Below, one piece after another: positions 35,743 to 46,649 of a DNA stretch of 64,000 nucleotides. The number at the start of each line of letters is the position of its first letter. Position 1 is the stretch's first letter. The notes below the pieces were generated by a model, which had not been told where the DNA came from, made no database searches, and saw nothing but the letters and a program-made list of their open reading frames with translations. The position numbers and the translations under genes were made by a program. Origin of the DNA: Cristatella mucedo (lineage: Eukaryota; Bryozoa; Phylactolaemata; Cristatellidae); NCBI GenBank assembly GCA_009760855.2, contig WPIO01000048.1, forward strand, positions 1,135,001-1,199,000, given 5' to 3'.

Positions 35743-36290
35743 TTAGGTGTCTTCTTAAAGGACATCACTTTGAAGTCTGCAGAAGCAAGAGTGTTCCTTC
35801 GCGAGAGCGCCGTTCATCAACAACTACAAACTATTTCGCATTTGATAAAGATCCACAGCTACAGAAATGATTTTACGAGCTAGCAGCTCGCTTGGAAAAT
35901 GGGCCTGCTTCTCGCGTCTAGGCGGAGTTTTGGCGGGAGTGCTGCTCGACGGTGGCAGGCCGCCGAAGCCAACGGTCACAATTCGGGGGCGGCTCGAGCA
36001 GGATCAGCGACTGAGGTCAACAGGACCGACTGGTAGCAGCAGACGGACGGGAAGCGGCTGTCTCAGAAAGAGAGCCGAGCCGTTCGCCAGCTCACTCCTC
36101 CGCCGCCGGCGTCCAAGGCGCTTGGCCGACGTTCACCCCAGACAGCACCCTTGCGGCCCTTGAAGTCGGCCTCACGTCGGGTGCCTTGGAGGTGGGGTTT
36201 ATAATGACTAGGGAAGCGTGGGCGGGCAGTTCCTGCACCGGAACGTTTGACTTGAGTGGTGCTTGGCCACAAATATACTGCGACCCAAAC
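35743..36290. repeat. Composite block repeat U, copy 1
   Basis: Colinear with 38720-39245: cttcttaaaggacatcactt, gaagtctgc, ggcggagttttggcgggagt, gctcgacggtggcaggc, cgtccaaggcgcttggc, cttgaa.tcggcctca and tggccacaaatata. About 550 bases in the same orientation, 3 kb apart. It could be a terminal repeat of the fossil retroelement between the copies, but clear TG...CA ends and a primer-binding site were not identified. Confidence 0.85.
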
Positions 36291-36400
36291 GAGGACGGGA
36301 AGTGCCTCGAGTGCCCTGAATCTGGGCATTCGGATGACGAGTGAAGGGTGGGCGGGCAGTGCCAGGTGTGCCCTGAAGCTGGGATTTCGTACGACGTTCA
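36175..36400. repeat. Short tandem repeat at the U/W junction (about 60-base unit)
   Basis: gtgccttggaggtgggg...gtgggcgggcagttcc recurs, diverged, as gtgccctgaatctgggcatt...gtgggcgggcagtgcc and a third partial unit gtgccctgaagctgggattt. The unit spans the end of U and bridges to W. Confidence 0.6.
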
Positions 36401-36429
36401 ACGTACGTACGACGTTCGTTCAACACGTA

Positions 36430-36856
36430 TCGCCATGCCGTGCGAACGCCAGCAATGCCAGAGACAGGCGTCTTCAAGAGATCTGAATATGTTCCTGTAA
36501 AATACTCAGGCCAGGAAATCAGCCCACGGTAAATGCCGAACGCTAAGAAACGAACTCAACTGCTACCAATAAAGTTGGCAAGCTCGAGAACCACCGATTA
36601 AGTTAGGAAAGAAAGGGACATTTGATGCATAAATGTAGAGATGTTAAAGGGGTTGACGGGAATGCTAATATATGTATGAATGTATGTACGTAACTCCGCC
36701 TGTAACTCCACAAAGTCATACAGACCACGTGGTAGGCAGGAGAGTTTTGTATAGCACACTCACAGCCTAAGCTGCTTTCGGTGCGCATTCAGTAGCCAAC
36801 GAGACCCTTTCCAGGAGTCAATTTCGATCCTGTTAAATCCGGTCTGTTGCCACAGG
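36430..36856. repeat. Composite block repeat W, copy 2
   Basis: Second full copy of W (see 32700-33115). Its right end forms one arm of a perfect 14-base inverted repeat that straddles the junction with array A. Confidence 0.9.
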
Positions 36857-36876
36857 AGGCGGCAGACCGGATTTAA
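36833..36876. repeat. Perfect 14-bp inverted repeat with 16-base loop
   Basis: ttaaatccggtctg at 36833-36846 and cagaccggatttaa at 36863-36876. In W copy 1 only the left arm is present, so the right arm is specific to this junction. Confidence 0.9.
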
Positions 36877-36885
36877 AGTTTAATT

Positions 36886-38015
36886 TGTACGCGAGGCGGC
36901 ACAACGCGTCCAAATGGCTCGGGCAGACGGTCCATCACGAAGGCCGCGAGCTCGGCCTACGTCAAACGTAGTCTAACGTAGCATGCCACCTGCTTAGCTG
37001 CAACGACTCTGCATCCATACTCTCCGAAATAGAAACATGGCAATGTCAACGGCAGAATATCCTCTCAGCCAGCAACCATTGAGTGGAATATAGTAATCAT
37101 CAAGTGTGGCGCCGAAGCCGATTAATAATATCAGATCAGAATATCAGAAGAAGCAGCACCGGCTGCTGCTGCTTGCCGTCGCTGTATTTTTTTTGCAAAT
37201 ACAACGGTTTGGGAGCTCTGGAAGTACCTGATTCTCGGACAGCAGCAGCAATCTTGCTTCGGCCACGCCTGCCTCAAAGGGGAGGCCTGGGAGATCGGGT
37301 AAGTACGCCGCCACGGAAAAATCGAATCGAAATCAGCGGCGGTACGACAACCTTTACAGAAGGAACCTTTTTCCGGGGCGAAGGGGTCGACGGGCGCTAC
37401 AGCTCGAGACACCTTTCGGAGATCCAGTTCAGCTGTGCGAGGCGGCCCAACGCGTCCAACTGGCTCGGGCAGACGGTCCTGCACGTCAGCACGGAGCTCG
37501 GTTTATGTAAAACGTAGTCTGACGAAGCATGCCAACCACTTAGCTGCAACGACTCTGCACCCAGACTCTCTTTAATAGAAACATGGCAATGTAAACAGCT
37601 GAATCTCTGCTGAGCCAGTAACCAATGAGTGGGTAATATTCATTGTCTTGTGTTCATAGCCACAGCAATATCAGAAGTAGCACCCCGGCTGCAACTTGCC
37701 GTCGCTTTATTTTTTTTTAAATAAAACGGTTCGGGAGCTCCGGAAGTACGTGACTCCCGGACAGTAGCACCAATCTTGCTTCGTTCGGCCACCCCTGCCT
37801 CAATGGGGAGACCAGGGAGATCGGGTGGGTAGGCCGCCTCAGATAAATCGAATCGAAATCGGTGCAGCTCGAGACACCTCCCGGAGATCCTGTTCTGCTA
37901 TGCGAGGCGGCCCAATGCGTCGAAACTGCTTGGGCGCAGGAACCTGCATGTCAGTGCCGAGCTCCGCCTACGTTAAACGTAGTCTGATGAAGCAGACCAC
38001 CTGCTCAGCTGCAAC
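36886..38015. repeat. Tandem array A, second cluster
   Basis: A partial unit (36886-36980), a full unit (36981-37526), a shorter unit (37527-37991), and the start of another that runs into the gag remnant. Landmarks are as in the first cluster. Confidence 0.9.
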
Positions 38016-38570
38016 GTCCTGTTGAACCCTTAGCACGACTCGAAAGCAAGATCGACAGAGACGGTTCGGCCAGTGGGGCGTCGGCGGCAAGAGCTATCTT
38101 TACAGGAATCTGCATTAACACTGCAGGTGCCTACTGATATTCGCCGCTTATTTGAAACCACTCGCAAAACGGTGCATGAAATGATCGGCAAGGCGTCTAA
38201 CAGTTGCTCCACAGCGGTGGGGACGAAAGCAGTCTTTGCGTGATATTCACTGACCTCGGGAAACCCAAATGCTGCTAAGCCTGGAGCAAAGGAGTTGGAC
38301 TGTCGGAATTGTGGACTCAGACGCAGAGCGTGGCGAGTAGATTGCCCGGCTCAAGGACGCCACTGCCACAAGTGCAGTGTACCGTTTCAGTGTACCATGT
38401 TAGCACCGGGCCAGCATGCACTATGTGCACGGAGGTGAGGAAGCTGTTGCAGATGAAGTCAGAACGCAAATGTTGGCGTTCGGAGGGAGCTGTCAGAATA
38501 CTCGCATCACGGCTCTGACGGTGGTCAACAAAGCTAGACGTAGGCCCTGACGTCAACACCATCAATTAAA
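38016..38570 (+). mobile_element. Ty3/Gypsy-type LTR retrotransposon fossil, gag remnant
   Basis: A gag C-terminal region with a zinc-knuckle-like cysteine cluster: LDCRNCG followed by CPAQGRHCHKC, the spacing seen in many metazoan Ty3/Gypsy gag proteins. An upstream segment (ALTLQVPTDIRRLF) is also gag-like. The element is a broken fossil with several breaks. No protease, reverse transcriptase or integrase was found nearby. Arrays A and repeats W and U around it may be its non-coding parts, but that is inference. Divergence suggests an old insertion. Confidence 0.65.
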
Positions 38571-38719
38571 GTTTTGTTCGGAAAACCCAGATCTCGAGTG
38601 CTACCCAAAGTCTTATGTCTTGGAACGGCGGTTTCTATTGTGCCAGTCGGGAGAACCCACCATGGCGTGGCCAACCCGAAAGGCAGGTACCATGACTTTC
38701 ACGACATTTATCGTTGTGG

Positions 38720-39245
38720 CATTAGGGGGCCTCTTAAAGGACATAACTCTGAAGTCTGCTGAAAGACGAGTGTTCCTTCACGTGTGCCCGTTCGTCAACG
38801 ACTAGAAACTATTTTGGCCTTTTATGAAGATCTACAGCTACAGGAATGCTTCTTCGAGTTAGGAGCTCCAGGCGGAGTTTTGGCAGGAGTACTGCTTGAC
38901 GGTGGCAGGCAGTCGAAGCCAACGGTCCGAACTCGGCAGCTGCTCGAGCCGGTGCATCAGCTGCTGACCAGCAGGAGCGTCTGCCAGCAGCAGACGGACG
39001 CGAGGCGCCGGCTCACAAGGAGAGCCGCACGCCAGCTAACTCAACCTCCGCAGCCGTCGTCCAAGGCGCTTAGCTGACCTTCACCCCAGATAACACCACT
39101 GCAGCTCTTGAAACCGGCCTCAGATCGGGTGCCCTGAAGGTGGTTTTTCCAACGACGAGGGTAGCATGGGCTGGCAGTGCCAGTACCCGAACGTTTGACT
39201 TTCGTGGAGCTTGGCCACAAATATACAGCGAACCAAACAGCGTGT
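38720..39245. repeat. Composite block repeat U, copy 2
   Basis: Second copy of U, on the far side of the gag remnant from copy 1 and in the same orientation. The pair therefore brackets W, A and the gag remnant. Confidence 0.85.
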
Positions 39246-39408
39246 CGGTAGTATATTCGATGCCACCGGTGATTTTACCGCATCCCTTGCATCTGTCGTA
39301 TACGACAGGCAGGGTATTCGCTGCATCTGTCCTCGGCGATGCCACCATTGATTTTTCTGCAGCCCTTGTAGCTGTGGTACTCGATGACCTCTGGACCGAC
39401 GTCAGTTG

Positions 39409-39510
<102 letters not shown>

Positions 39511-39599
39511 AAGAGAGAAACAGAGATGAATGAATCGAGTGAGAGGCGTTTAAACTATTACGGTGGCCATCAAAGAGGATAGTATTTTTTACTTTACAG

Positions 39600-40541
39600 C
39601 GCTTTGAATTGGCCACTTTCGCTGAGGGGTAGCCTACCACCGTTCATGCATCCTCAATGGGCTCCACCCATGGGGCAGTCATACATACATATGCTGCCGC
39701 CACTTCCAGGTAACCTGGTGTTACCACCGTATGCTGGGTTTCGGCCACCACCACCTACAGGACTTGATCAACCACCACCTCCAGGACTTGATTAACCAAC
39801 ACCTGCAAGACTCAATCAACCACCACCTGCAGGACTTAATTGACCACCACCTATAGGACTTGATCAATCACTACCTAATGGACTTGATGAACCTTCTCCT
39901 GGACTTGATCAACCATCTCCAGAACTTGATCAACTACCACCTGCAGTACTTGATCAACGACCACCTGCAGTACTTGATCAACGACCACATACAGGACTTG
40001 ATTAACCACCTCCTGGACTTGATCAACCATCTCCAGGACTTGATCAACCACCACCTGTAGTACTTGATCAACCACCTCCAGGACTTGATCAACCACCACC
40101 TACAGGACTTGATCAACCACCTCCAGGACTTGATCAACCATCACCTACAGGACTTGATCAACCAACTCGAGGACTTGATCAACCACCACCTACAGGACTT
40201 GATCAACCACCTGCAGGACTTGATCAACCACCACCTGCAGGACTTGATCAACCACCACCTGCAGGACTTGATCAACCACCACCTCTGGGACTGCAATTGT
40301 GTACAATTGTTCACGTTTGCCTTCACCACTGACAGCACTCTCGTAGGTCTTGCTCTGGAGCGTCTGGTAGCAACAGACGGACTCGAGGCGGCTGGCTTGG
40401 AGGGAGAGCTGACCCGCGGTCGCCTATTGAGGCGAATGGAAGAGGCTACGGCTGGTACAGACGGCCTAGCGTCGGAATAGGACCTTGCGCCGGAGGACGA
40501 TTCGGCGGTATCTGTGGCCGCGATATACCTGGCATATTTTA
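39600..40541 (+). pseudogene. Degenerate proline-rich reading frame with LDQ minisatellite and Gly/Arg-rich end
   Basis: After a strong acceptor-like tattttttactttacag, one frame encodes MHPQWAPPMGQSYIHM and LPPYAGFRPPPP, then about 20 degenerate PPPxGLDQ repeats (39760-40300; units of 21 or 24 bases, so the frame is kept). The same frame resumes with a Gly/Arg-rich segment (NRRTRGGWLGGRADPRS, YRRPSVGIGPCAGGRFGG) ending at 40541. A few in-frame stop codons interrupt it. I recognise no family; the layout recalls RNA-binding or splicing-related low-complexity proteins (inference). It could also be a minisatellite with accidental coding. Confidence 0.4.
39760..40290. repeat. Minisatellite, 21/24-base units
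   Basis: Core caggacttgatcaaccacc, alternating short (ctc) and long (ccacct) spacers. Recurrent variants include tacttgatcaacgacc in two adjacent units, showing local unit duplication. Confidence 0.95.
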
Positions 40542-40975
40542 AGGAGGAAGGCCCGGAGGCAGCTGCCCGTCGAGAGCTACCGCTGCGGTTATGTACCCGT
40601 CCGGGGTGAGGCGACAGGATGAACAGAGGACCCGGCGTCGGCAGAGGACACAACGGCAGCAGCAGTTGCTGCTGCAGCTGCGTTCATGTCGAGAAGCAGC
40701 TGCTTCGGAGTGGAGTACCGAGTACCCGTTGCGGCACGTCAAAATTCAGAGAAAATTGCATGGGTAAAAAAGGTTTTGAAAATGATATGTGCTTCTTATG
40801 AATGACAAAGGTGCTTCGGTCCTATTGCGTTTGGTAGGACCAAGCAGCTTGGCAAGACAATTTAGGCGACTTTAGTGGGAGTTTAATTTACCTCTCAATT
40901 TCTTTTTCTTATTTTTTTTAGCCTGAATGAGGGCTGCTAAGCAGCCTTGGGGGAGCTGGGCTGCACAAACGATCA
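40542..40975. other. No further gene confirmed
   Basis: GC-rich to about 40750 with CAG-rich patches, then AT-rich. No exon supported. Confidence 0.35.
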
Positions 40976-40977
40976 AG

Positions 40978-41140
40978 GTCAAAACCGGTTTAGCCTATTG
41001 GTTAAAATAGACTAGTCTCGAAGCAAGGTCAACGTGAAAGTATTTGGTGACTTGAGGTCGTGGCCTCGAGCGCCGCGATACATGTAAAGCACCTTAATCG
41101 ATATCAAGTTCTCTCAGGGCGCTATACAAATAGATTTCAC
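40978..41140 (+). mobile_element. SINE family A, diverged copy
   Basis: Head accggtttagcctattgg, B-box region ttgaggtcgtggcctcgagc, tail aagcaccttaatcgatatcaagttctctcagggcgctatacaaat. It has an extra stretch between the boxes. Confidence 0.75.
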
Positions 41141-42680
41141 ATCACGCTGGAAGCTGCAAGCAACCGAAACAACATTTTTTGGAAAATGGCTGTTTTGCAT
41201 CTTAGAGGGTTAAGTTATGGGCTACCGACTTCGGATAGCAGAACAGGGACTTAGCTAAACTAAGGAATCCCGGGAATCTTGGCCTTTGCACAGTGCTGAC
41301 TATAAGAAGGCTGGGCACGGATGGAAGCAGGGAATGCCTACGCAGTCCTACCTATACCTAGGCACAGACAACAAATGGCGGCATAATGATAAACGCCAGA
41401 CGTGCTCGCACTGTTCAACGCCCACTACACATTCCTGCAAGTGCATTCTGTGAATAAAACGAATCGAGCCTGGGGCATGTAATAACCACAGAAGCTGGGG
41501 CAAGCAAATAAATGGCCAGAGCAGCTCCCTGCACGCCTGCACGCAAAGTACAACAACTCGAGTGAAAGCTCGAAATCTACTTACATGAAGATTTGGGATT
41601 AGCCAAACTTTAATGAGGAAAGCTCTGTTACAAAGTAAGCACTGCCTGGTGCTCTGCAGGTTTCTCTTCGTAAATTGTACCGGCAAATGCCACTCGGCTC
41701 CATTCTTAATACATCCAATAATCTCGGGCCATGGCAGACCTCCCGACCACCCAGAACTATCTCAAAAATATTCTCGGTGGTTGTGTGAAAAACAGAGAGA
41801 CGGCTGGGGAAGCTACGACGACGGCTAGGGGAGGGAGAGGTAAGGGTCTCCAAGGCCCTGCTGCTGCTGCGGCGGTCACATCAAGGCTGCCCATGCTCGC
41901 AGCAGCCGGGTACGACGAGTCCGGCTGCTGCGACTGCCGTGCAGCTCGAAAGAGCTCGGCGGTGCAGCAGCAGCAGCAGCAGCCCACAGAGAACGGAGCG
42001 TCGAAGGCGATGCAGCATGGGACGAAGCTGAAGACTGCTGCTGCTGCTGCAGAGGGAGCTGATACAGCTGATGCTGCTGCGTTAGAAATGGTGGACACAC
42101 AATGAGTGCATGGCCCCTGGCATACAGGCAGCATCGGCATTGCAGCCAGAGCTCCAAAGGATGGCAGCCGATGCACGACGAATAAGATCTGCAATGTTTC
42201 ACTAAGCTCGATGCAGTGCAGAAGCAATTTTATCAAGCATAACATTGTTAAATATGACATCGATCGGGTCAACATTTAGAAATGGTTAGTAAGATTAACC
42301 TTCAGCACATAACCATCGAACACTACTTTAGGTTACTTATCCCATCATGTGGCCTCTTTTCGGTAGCATGACATTAGCTAAATACTGCATTTTTATGGCA
42401 AATAAGGCACTAGTTCTTCACAACTGATATCGTGGGTTCAAATCTGCAGGTTGGCCTAGCAAACACCACACGGAAACAAGAAATGCAGTTTCCATGACCA
42501 CCTATGAACGTGCTTACACACAGACCATACTAGGTGTAAAAATAATAGCTTGTAAGAAAATAGATGCCCAGTGACATAAGAAATTGCTCAGCAAGCTGTA
42601 GAATAAAAGCTCTGCAAAAGCCTGCCAGAATATGCATAGCTACTAGCATAGGGATCGGTGGTTAATTGAGCATCTATAAC
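41141..42680. other. Mostly unique sequence; tentative exon only
   Basis: No repeat identified except CAG/CTG-rich patches at 41855-42080. One possible first exon at 41731-41839 is listed separately. Confidence 0.35.
41731..41839 (+). CDS. Tentative first coding exon, unrecognised
   Basis: ATG at 41731 in the good context gggccATGGC opens 36 codons beginning MADLPTTQNYLKNILGG, ending at ggagag|gtaagg, a strong donor in phase 1. A phase-compatible candidate exon lies at 43341-43466. No family recognised; an overlapping minus-strand open frame exists. Weak support. Confidence 0.2.
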
Positions 42681-42687
42681 CATCGAG

Positions 42688-43122
42688 GAGATCTTTTCGG
42701 AATCCAACAGTTTACCACTACCTCGTACAAACCTCAAATCCTTTGGAGACCGTGCATTTAGTTCGTATGATCCCAAAGCCTGGAACTCTCTCCCGACCTG
42801 CGTCAGAACATCCCCTGACCTGACCACACTTAAAAGGAACCTAAAAACACACCTATTTAGGACAGCATTTAGTGGGTCCCTGGGATTCGTCCTTCATGTG
42901 CTTATGCTTGCTGACACTGTGCATGCTGCCACTAACCACATTTGCATGCTGACCCTGTGCATGTCACCCCTAACCATCTTATTCATTTTGTTTGTTTTTC
43001 AAGCATGATTTTACTTACCATTTTATTGCATTTCCCTTTGCAGTAAATGTAAAGCGCCTAGAAAGAGATTAAGTTATCTGAGCGCGCTTTATCAAGTACA
43101 TTATTATTATTATTATTATTAT
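42688..43122 (+). mobile_element. L2 LINE 3' end fragment
   Basis: Starts at gatcttttcggaatccaaca, carries LKSFGDRAFSS-like coding in frame pieces, then the UTR (gcatgtcacccctaaccat) and aagcgcctagaaagagattaagttatctgagcgcgctttatc with an (ATT)n tail. Closest to the copy at 10131-11374. Confidence 0.9.
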
Positions 43123-43340
43123 AATTATCAAAAAAACATGGGTGGGCGGGTGCCGTTATTACTTTGTTGTTGTGGACGAAATTACACAGGTCAAGCACTG
43201 CACAGTACAGCCACTAGCAATGCACAGATATCCACGGACAAGGTTCAGACAAGGACATGCGATGACACTCGCAAGTCGTGCTCTCTCACCTCCACCATCT
43301 TGTAAGTGTAGGTGGAAGCGACATCGCTTCCTCTTCCTTA

Positions 43341-43466
43341 GCTGAGGCAGAGACACAGCCACATATAAAATCGGTCTTCGTGCCCTGGCTTTGCTGCGGC
43401 CTCGTGCATTCGGTTGCAGCTAGCTCAAGTGATGGTGATCCATTCATCTGCTCCATTCGCGGCCAG
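43341..43466 (+). CDS. Tentative internal exon, unrecognised
   Basis: Acceptor cttcctcttccttag and donor ggccag|gtgagc bracket 126 bases with one open frame, AEAETQPHIKSVFVPWLCCG to DPFICSIRGQ. The minus strand is also open here (43286-43549), so strand is uncertain. No family recognised. Confidence 0.2.
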
Positions 43467-43789
43467 GTGAGCACCTTGAATACCGTATGTTCAATAGTTA
43501 TTCGAAGCATGACAGGACAGCAAACGACATGATGCACATGAGCACACAACTTCAGCCACCGAGTACATACACTGCTTACCCAGAAACCCTGAGGCGCACC
43601 AGAATGTGAAGACGAATTAGATGCAGGCCACTGCTCTTAAGTCGTCCAACACTCAGAGCTGGAACCAGACGTCGCTCCGACTATCCAGTACACGCTTGAT
43701 GTATAAGCTCGATCACTCGCTTGAGCAGGGTCGGGGCCTTGACCTGCGAACACAGGTTCCAGCACTTTGAGAATAAGGCTCAAGTTCGT

Positions 43790-43951
43790 ACCACTTCCCA
43801 TAGATTCACGTGGCTGCAGAAGCAGGCGCACGACCAGCACAATCAAGGAATTCGAAGAAGAACTCGAGCCCGGCTTGAGGTTCTATAGACGTTACAGAAG
43901 CTTATATAGCATTAGGTTGGATGACAAGTTAGATCAGAGCTATGTGGTTTA
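43790..43951 (+). CDS. Tentative terminal exon, unrecognised
   Basis: After cacttcccatag the frame reads SRRTTSTIKEFEEELEPGLR then FYRRYRSLYSIRLDDKLDQS and ends in TAG at 43949-43951. The charged, non-repetitive composition looks protein-like. Its phase does not fit a direct join to the exon at 43341-43466, so an intervening exon or a different start would be needed. Confidence 0.2.
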
Positions 43952-44352
43952 GAGCCGCTGGGCATAAGCCACATTTTCGCAGCACGCTTCGAGGAGATTT
44001 ACTATGTAGGATTCATTCAGGATTAATGCATAGCTCGTGTCGACAGCAGTCGACTTGCCTCTCGAGCCCATCTTGTTTCACAAAAGAACTACAGGCATGG
44101 GGGAGGTGAAGATGGGTGAAACGGCGCCTCGTGAAACAGAAAACAGACTACTCTAAAATCATACATGAATTTTTGGTAGCCTTTCAAGAGTGTATCCTGC
44201 CGAAATTGTTCAGCGCCTGTCGCACATATTTAGTGGAAGAAAGCCGTAGCGGGAGTTAACGATCGCCAAGATTCTTCTGGGTATGCTGCCGCGCTCTTAA
44301 CAGTGCATCGCATTCGAATACCAATGATCTCTGTGCACTTGCCCGACATACC

Positions 44353-44460
44353 TTTTTGCAGAACTGACCATACATACAAGGTTTTAGGCGGATGGCTCCA
44401 ACCGACAGGCAGATGTTTCGCGATTTGGGGCTCAGCCAGCGAAGGACCACCGGCCGCCAT
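44353..44460 (-). CDS. Tentative first coding exon, unrecognised
   Basis: On the minus strand ATG at 44460 opens MAAGGPSLAEPQIAKHLPVG, continuing to a donor caaaaag|gtatgt after about 36 codons. A palindromic tgacgtca (CRE-like) element lies about 36 bases upstream. The layout looks like a promoter plus first exon, but I recognise no family and no second exon was found with confidence. Confidence 0.3.
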
Positions 44461-44493
44461 CAGGTGCCAACCGGAAAGGGTGAGCCACCGACT

Positions 44494-44505
44494 GATGACG
44501 TCAGG
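44494..44505. promoter_or_regulatory. CRE-like palindrome TGACGTCA
   Basis: A full tgacgtca site just upstream of the tentative minus-strand exon at 44460. CREB/ATF sites of this form are common in animal core promoters. A single 8-base site can occur by chance. Confidence 0.3.
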
Positions 44506-44579
44506 CGAGTCATTGACCGTTTGGTTAAAACATTTTCAAAACGTTTGCTGGGTGTCTGATAATGTTTTACTTACATGAT

Positions 44580-45984
44580 ATATTATTTAGAATTGTCTTA
44601 TAAGTAGCTTGCATATTTTCTGTGAACCTGAGCCCACAATGTTTACGTTGGGGGCGCAGATGCTCCGTTGTTGCGAAGGTGCAGTGGTAGCAGGTGCTTG
44701 CCTGGTGGGTGGGATATTTGCCACCAGATGCTCGTGATCATGGGCCACTCAAGTTAATATTGGAGCTGGTTCCAGTACTGCGGTTAGCACCTGGCTAGAT
44801 ACAATTGCCCCAGTCGGCTGCCTGAAGTGTTCAAAGAAGTTGTCTTTATGGGTAACTAAGCAACATTCTCGTATTTGCTGTCTACTACAGATTCATATCA
44901 GTAATCGCTGGTAGTACCAGAGGTAACTGCTTGCACATGCTTGATACCAGTCAAGCCTACCATTACACGGGCAAACCCCGAGTCTTTCCGGGTCAGTGGC
45001 TGAAGGGGATTCGACCCGTGCATCTTAAAATTTGATTGAATCGATGCCAGAACGCGGCGCTGCACTGGTGGTGACTGTGGAAACAAGCTGCTCAACCAGT
45101 CACTCTTTTTTAAAGTGCTGCTTAGGTCTGCTTTTGAGTGCCCAAGCCACACTACTGTGGCCCCAGAGGACGTGCAATCCTCATCGTGAAGTTCTAGTCG
45201 GTCTCGGTTAGCAAACCATGATTCGGATCGCCATTGGTCATGGTAAGTAAAATATTTCCAAATTTTGTCAAATAATACCCCATGCAATGAGCAGAGAACA
45301 TTCCATCAGCCTTGCTCAAACGTTTTGCCTTGCTTTAGGACGATTGATGTGCTGAGCATTAAATGTGTACAAGTCTATGGTCTAATTTTCAGCCAACGAG
45401 CCACACTCATGAGCGCAGGATGAGAAAGCTTCACCTGTCCTCTTTGGTAGAGCAATAAAGTCTGCATCTTGCCTCGGCGACAGTCACTTGTCTTCGCAGA
45501 AGGTACAAGACTCTCAGGATTATGATTTGCTAGTGCTAGTACTAGTATGGCCCGTGACTGCAGTAGAGCTGCAGTAAGCAGGGCCAGGCTGCGGCATTTA
45601 ATAATTTCTAGAGTGCCCTCAGAGATACGCTGGAAGGAAAAGCCGAGCCGAACCGGCTTCCAACTGTGAGTTTATCGATGAAAGCCTAGAGGTGGGCTGA
45701 GCGTTGCTGCTGAGGAGTGCCCCGATTCTGCTTTTCACATCCATGGACTTGCATCTTCAGAGCAGGCAAGCCAAGGGTGTGGCCTGTGTTCTGAAAAATT
45801 AGACCATAGCCTCATTCTGCATATGCTGCTGCTGCTGCTGCTGCTGCTGTTATGACTTTGAGATTCCTTCAGGAAGTTGTAGCAGCTGACAAATTTTAGA
45901 TACGACATAGCTTGAAAAAAGAAAAGCCAAGATCAGCCAATCGCACAGCCTAATCTTAGGACAGCATAGGATCGATCAGCCTCA
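44580..45984. other. No gene confirmed
   Basis: Unique sequence. A 129-codon minus-strand frame (44898-45287) has ordinary protein-like composition but no motif I recognise. A (CTG)n run of about 8 units lies at 45826-45849. Confidence 0.35.
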
Positions 45985-46122
45985 TTGGCAGCAGCAGAAT
46001 CAGAATTATCGGCTATCACTGTCTCTTGCAAGGGGTAACAAGGGATTTTTTGCTGCTGGACTCAAATCCGCGCCCTGGGTCTTGAAATGCAAGCACCTTA
46101 CCCCTGGGCTAGGACCTACTGG
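45985..46122 (-). mobile_element. SINE family B, diverged variant
   Basis: tatcactgtctcttgcaagg, then ggactcaaatccgcgccc and gcaccttacccctgggctagg match the body, B box and head of SINE-B with many changes. It resembles the variant at 61320-61545 more than the consensus copies. Confidence 0.6.
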
Positions 46123-46645
46123 CCAAAAGTGCTCACCCGTGCAGCCAGCAGTGCCCTTTCCCCATGCTCGTGCCTGCCCGAAACTACCAGCACGTGCAGC
46201 TGCTACAGCTGACAGAGTAGAGCGCAGTGTTGATAGGAGAGGTAACATAATGATTATCATCTGCACTATGAGTGGCCAAAGGTTTGCAGACAATGTTGGA
46301 GTCGGCTTATGTGTGGCTGTTGTTTTTGGCTGCTGCTGCCTGCTGCAGCTGCTGCCTGCTGGCTTGTGCCTACAGCCTGCCATGAGCTGGCTGCTGCTGT
46401 TGGTTGCTGGCTTCTTCTGTTGTGCTGCCTACTAATTTTTCCCCATTTCTCCCGGTGCAAGGTCTGCTGCTTATCTACTTTGGCAGTTATAGCTACTCAA
46501 ATTAGCCTGTACTTAGCCTGAAACAGCTACTTATATGTGGACAGTTTTCTGTAAGTAGATCGAAGGATCCTGCAAACCACTGTGCACATTGATTGAACTT
46601 TAAGTAACTTCATTTGACGTCAAAGAATCGCTGCTGTGCCTTTGG
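46123..46645. other. CTG/CTT-rich sequence, no gene confirmed
   Basis: 46310-46430 is rich in degenerate tgctgctgcctgctg. Open frames here are low-complexity. Confidence 0.4.
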
Positions 46646-46649
46646 CTAA

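Noticed and set aside
33170-38015. Array A as a CRISPR-like or rDNA spacer array
   Set aside because: Units of about 530 bases without short repeats and unique spacers exclude CRISPR, and no rRNA sequence is nearby.
35743-39245. Repeats U as certain long terminal repeats
   Set aside because: They are direct and bracket a gag remnant, but I could not find TG...CA ends, a primer-binding site or flanking target duplications, so this stays a suggestion.
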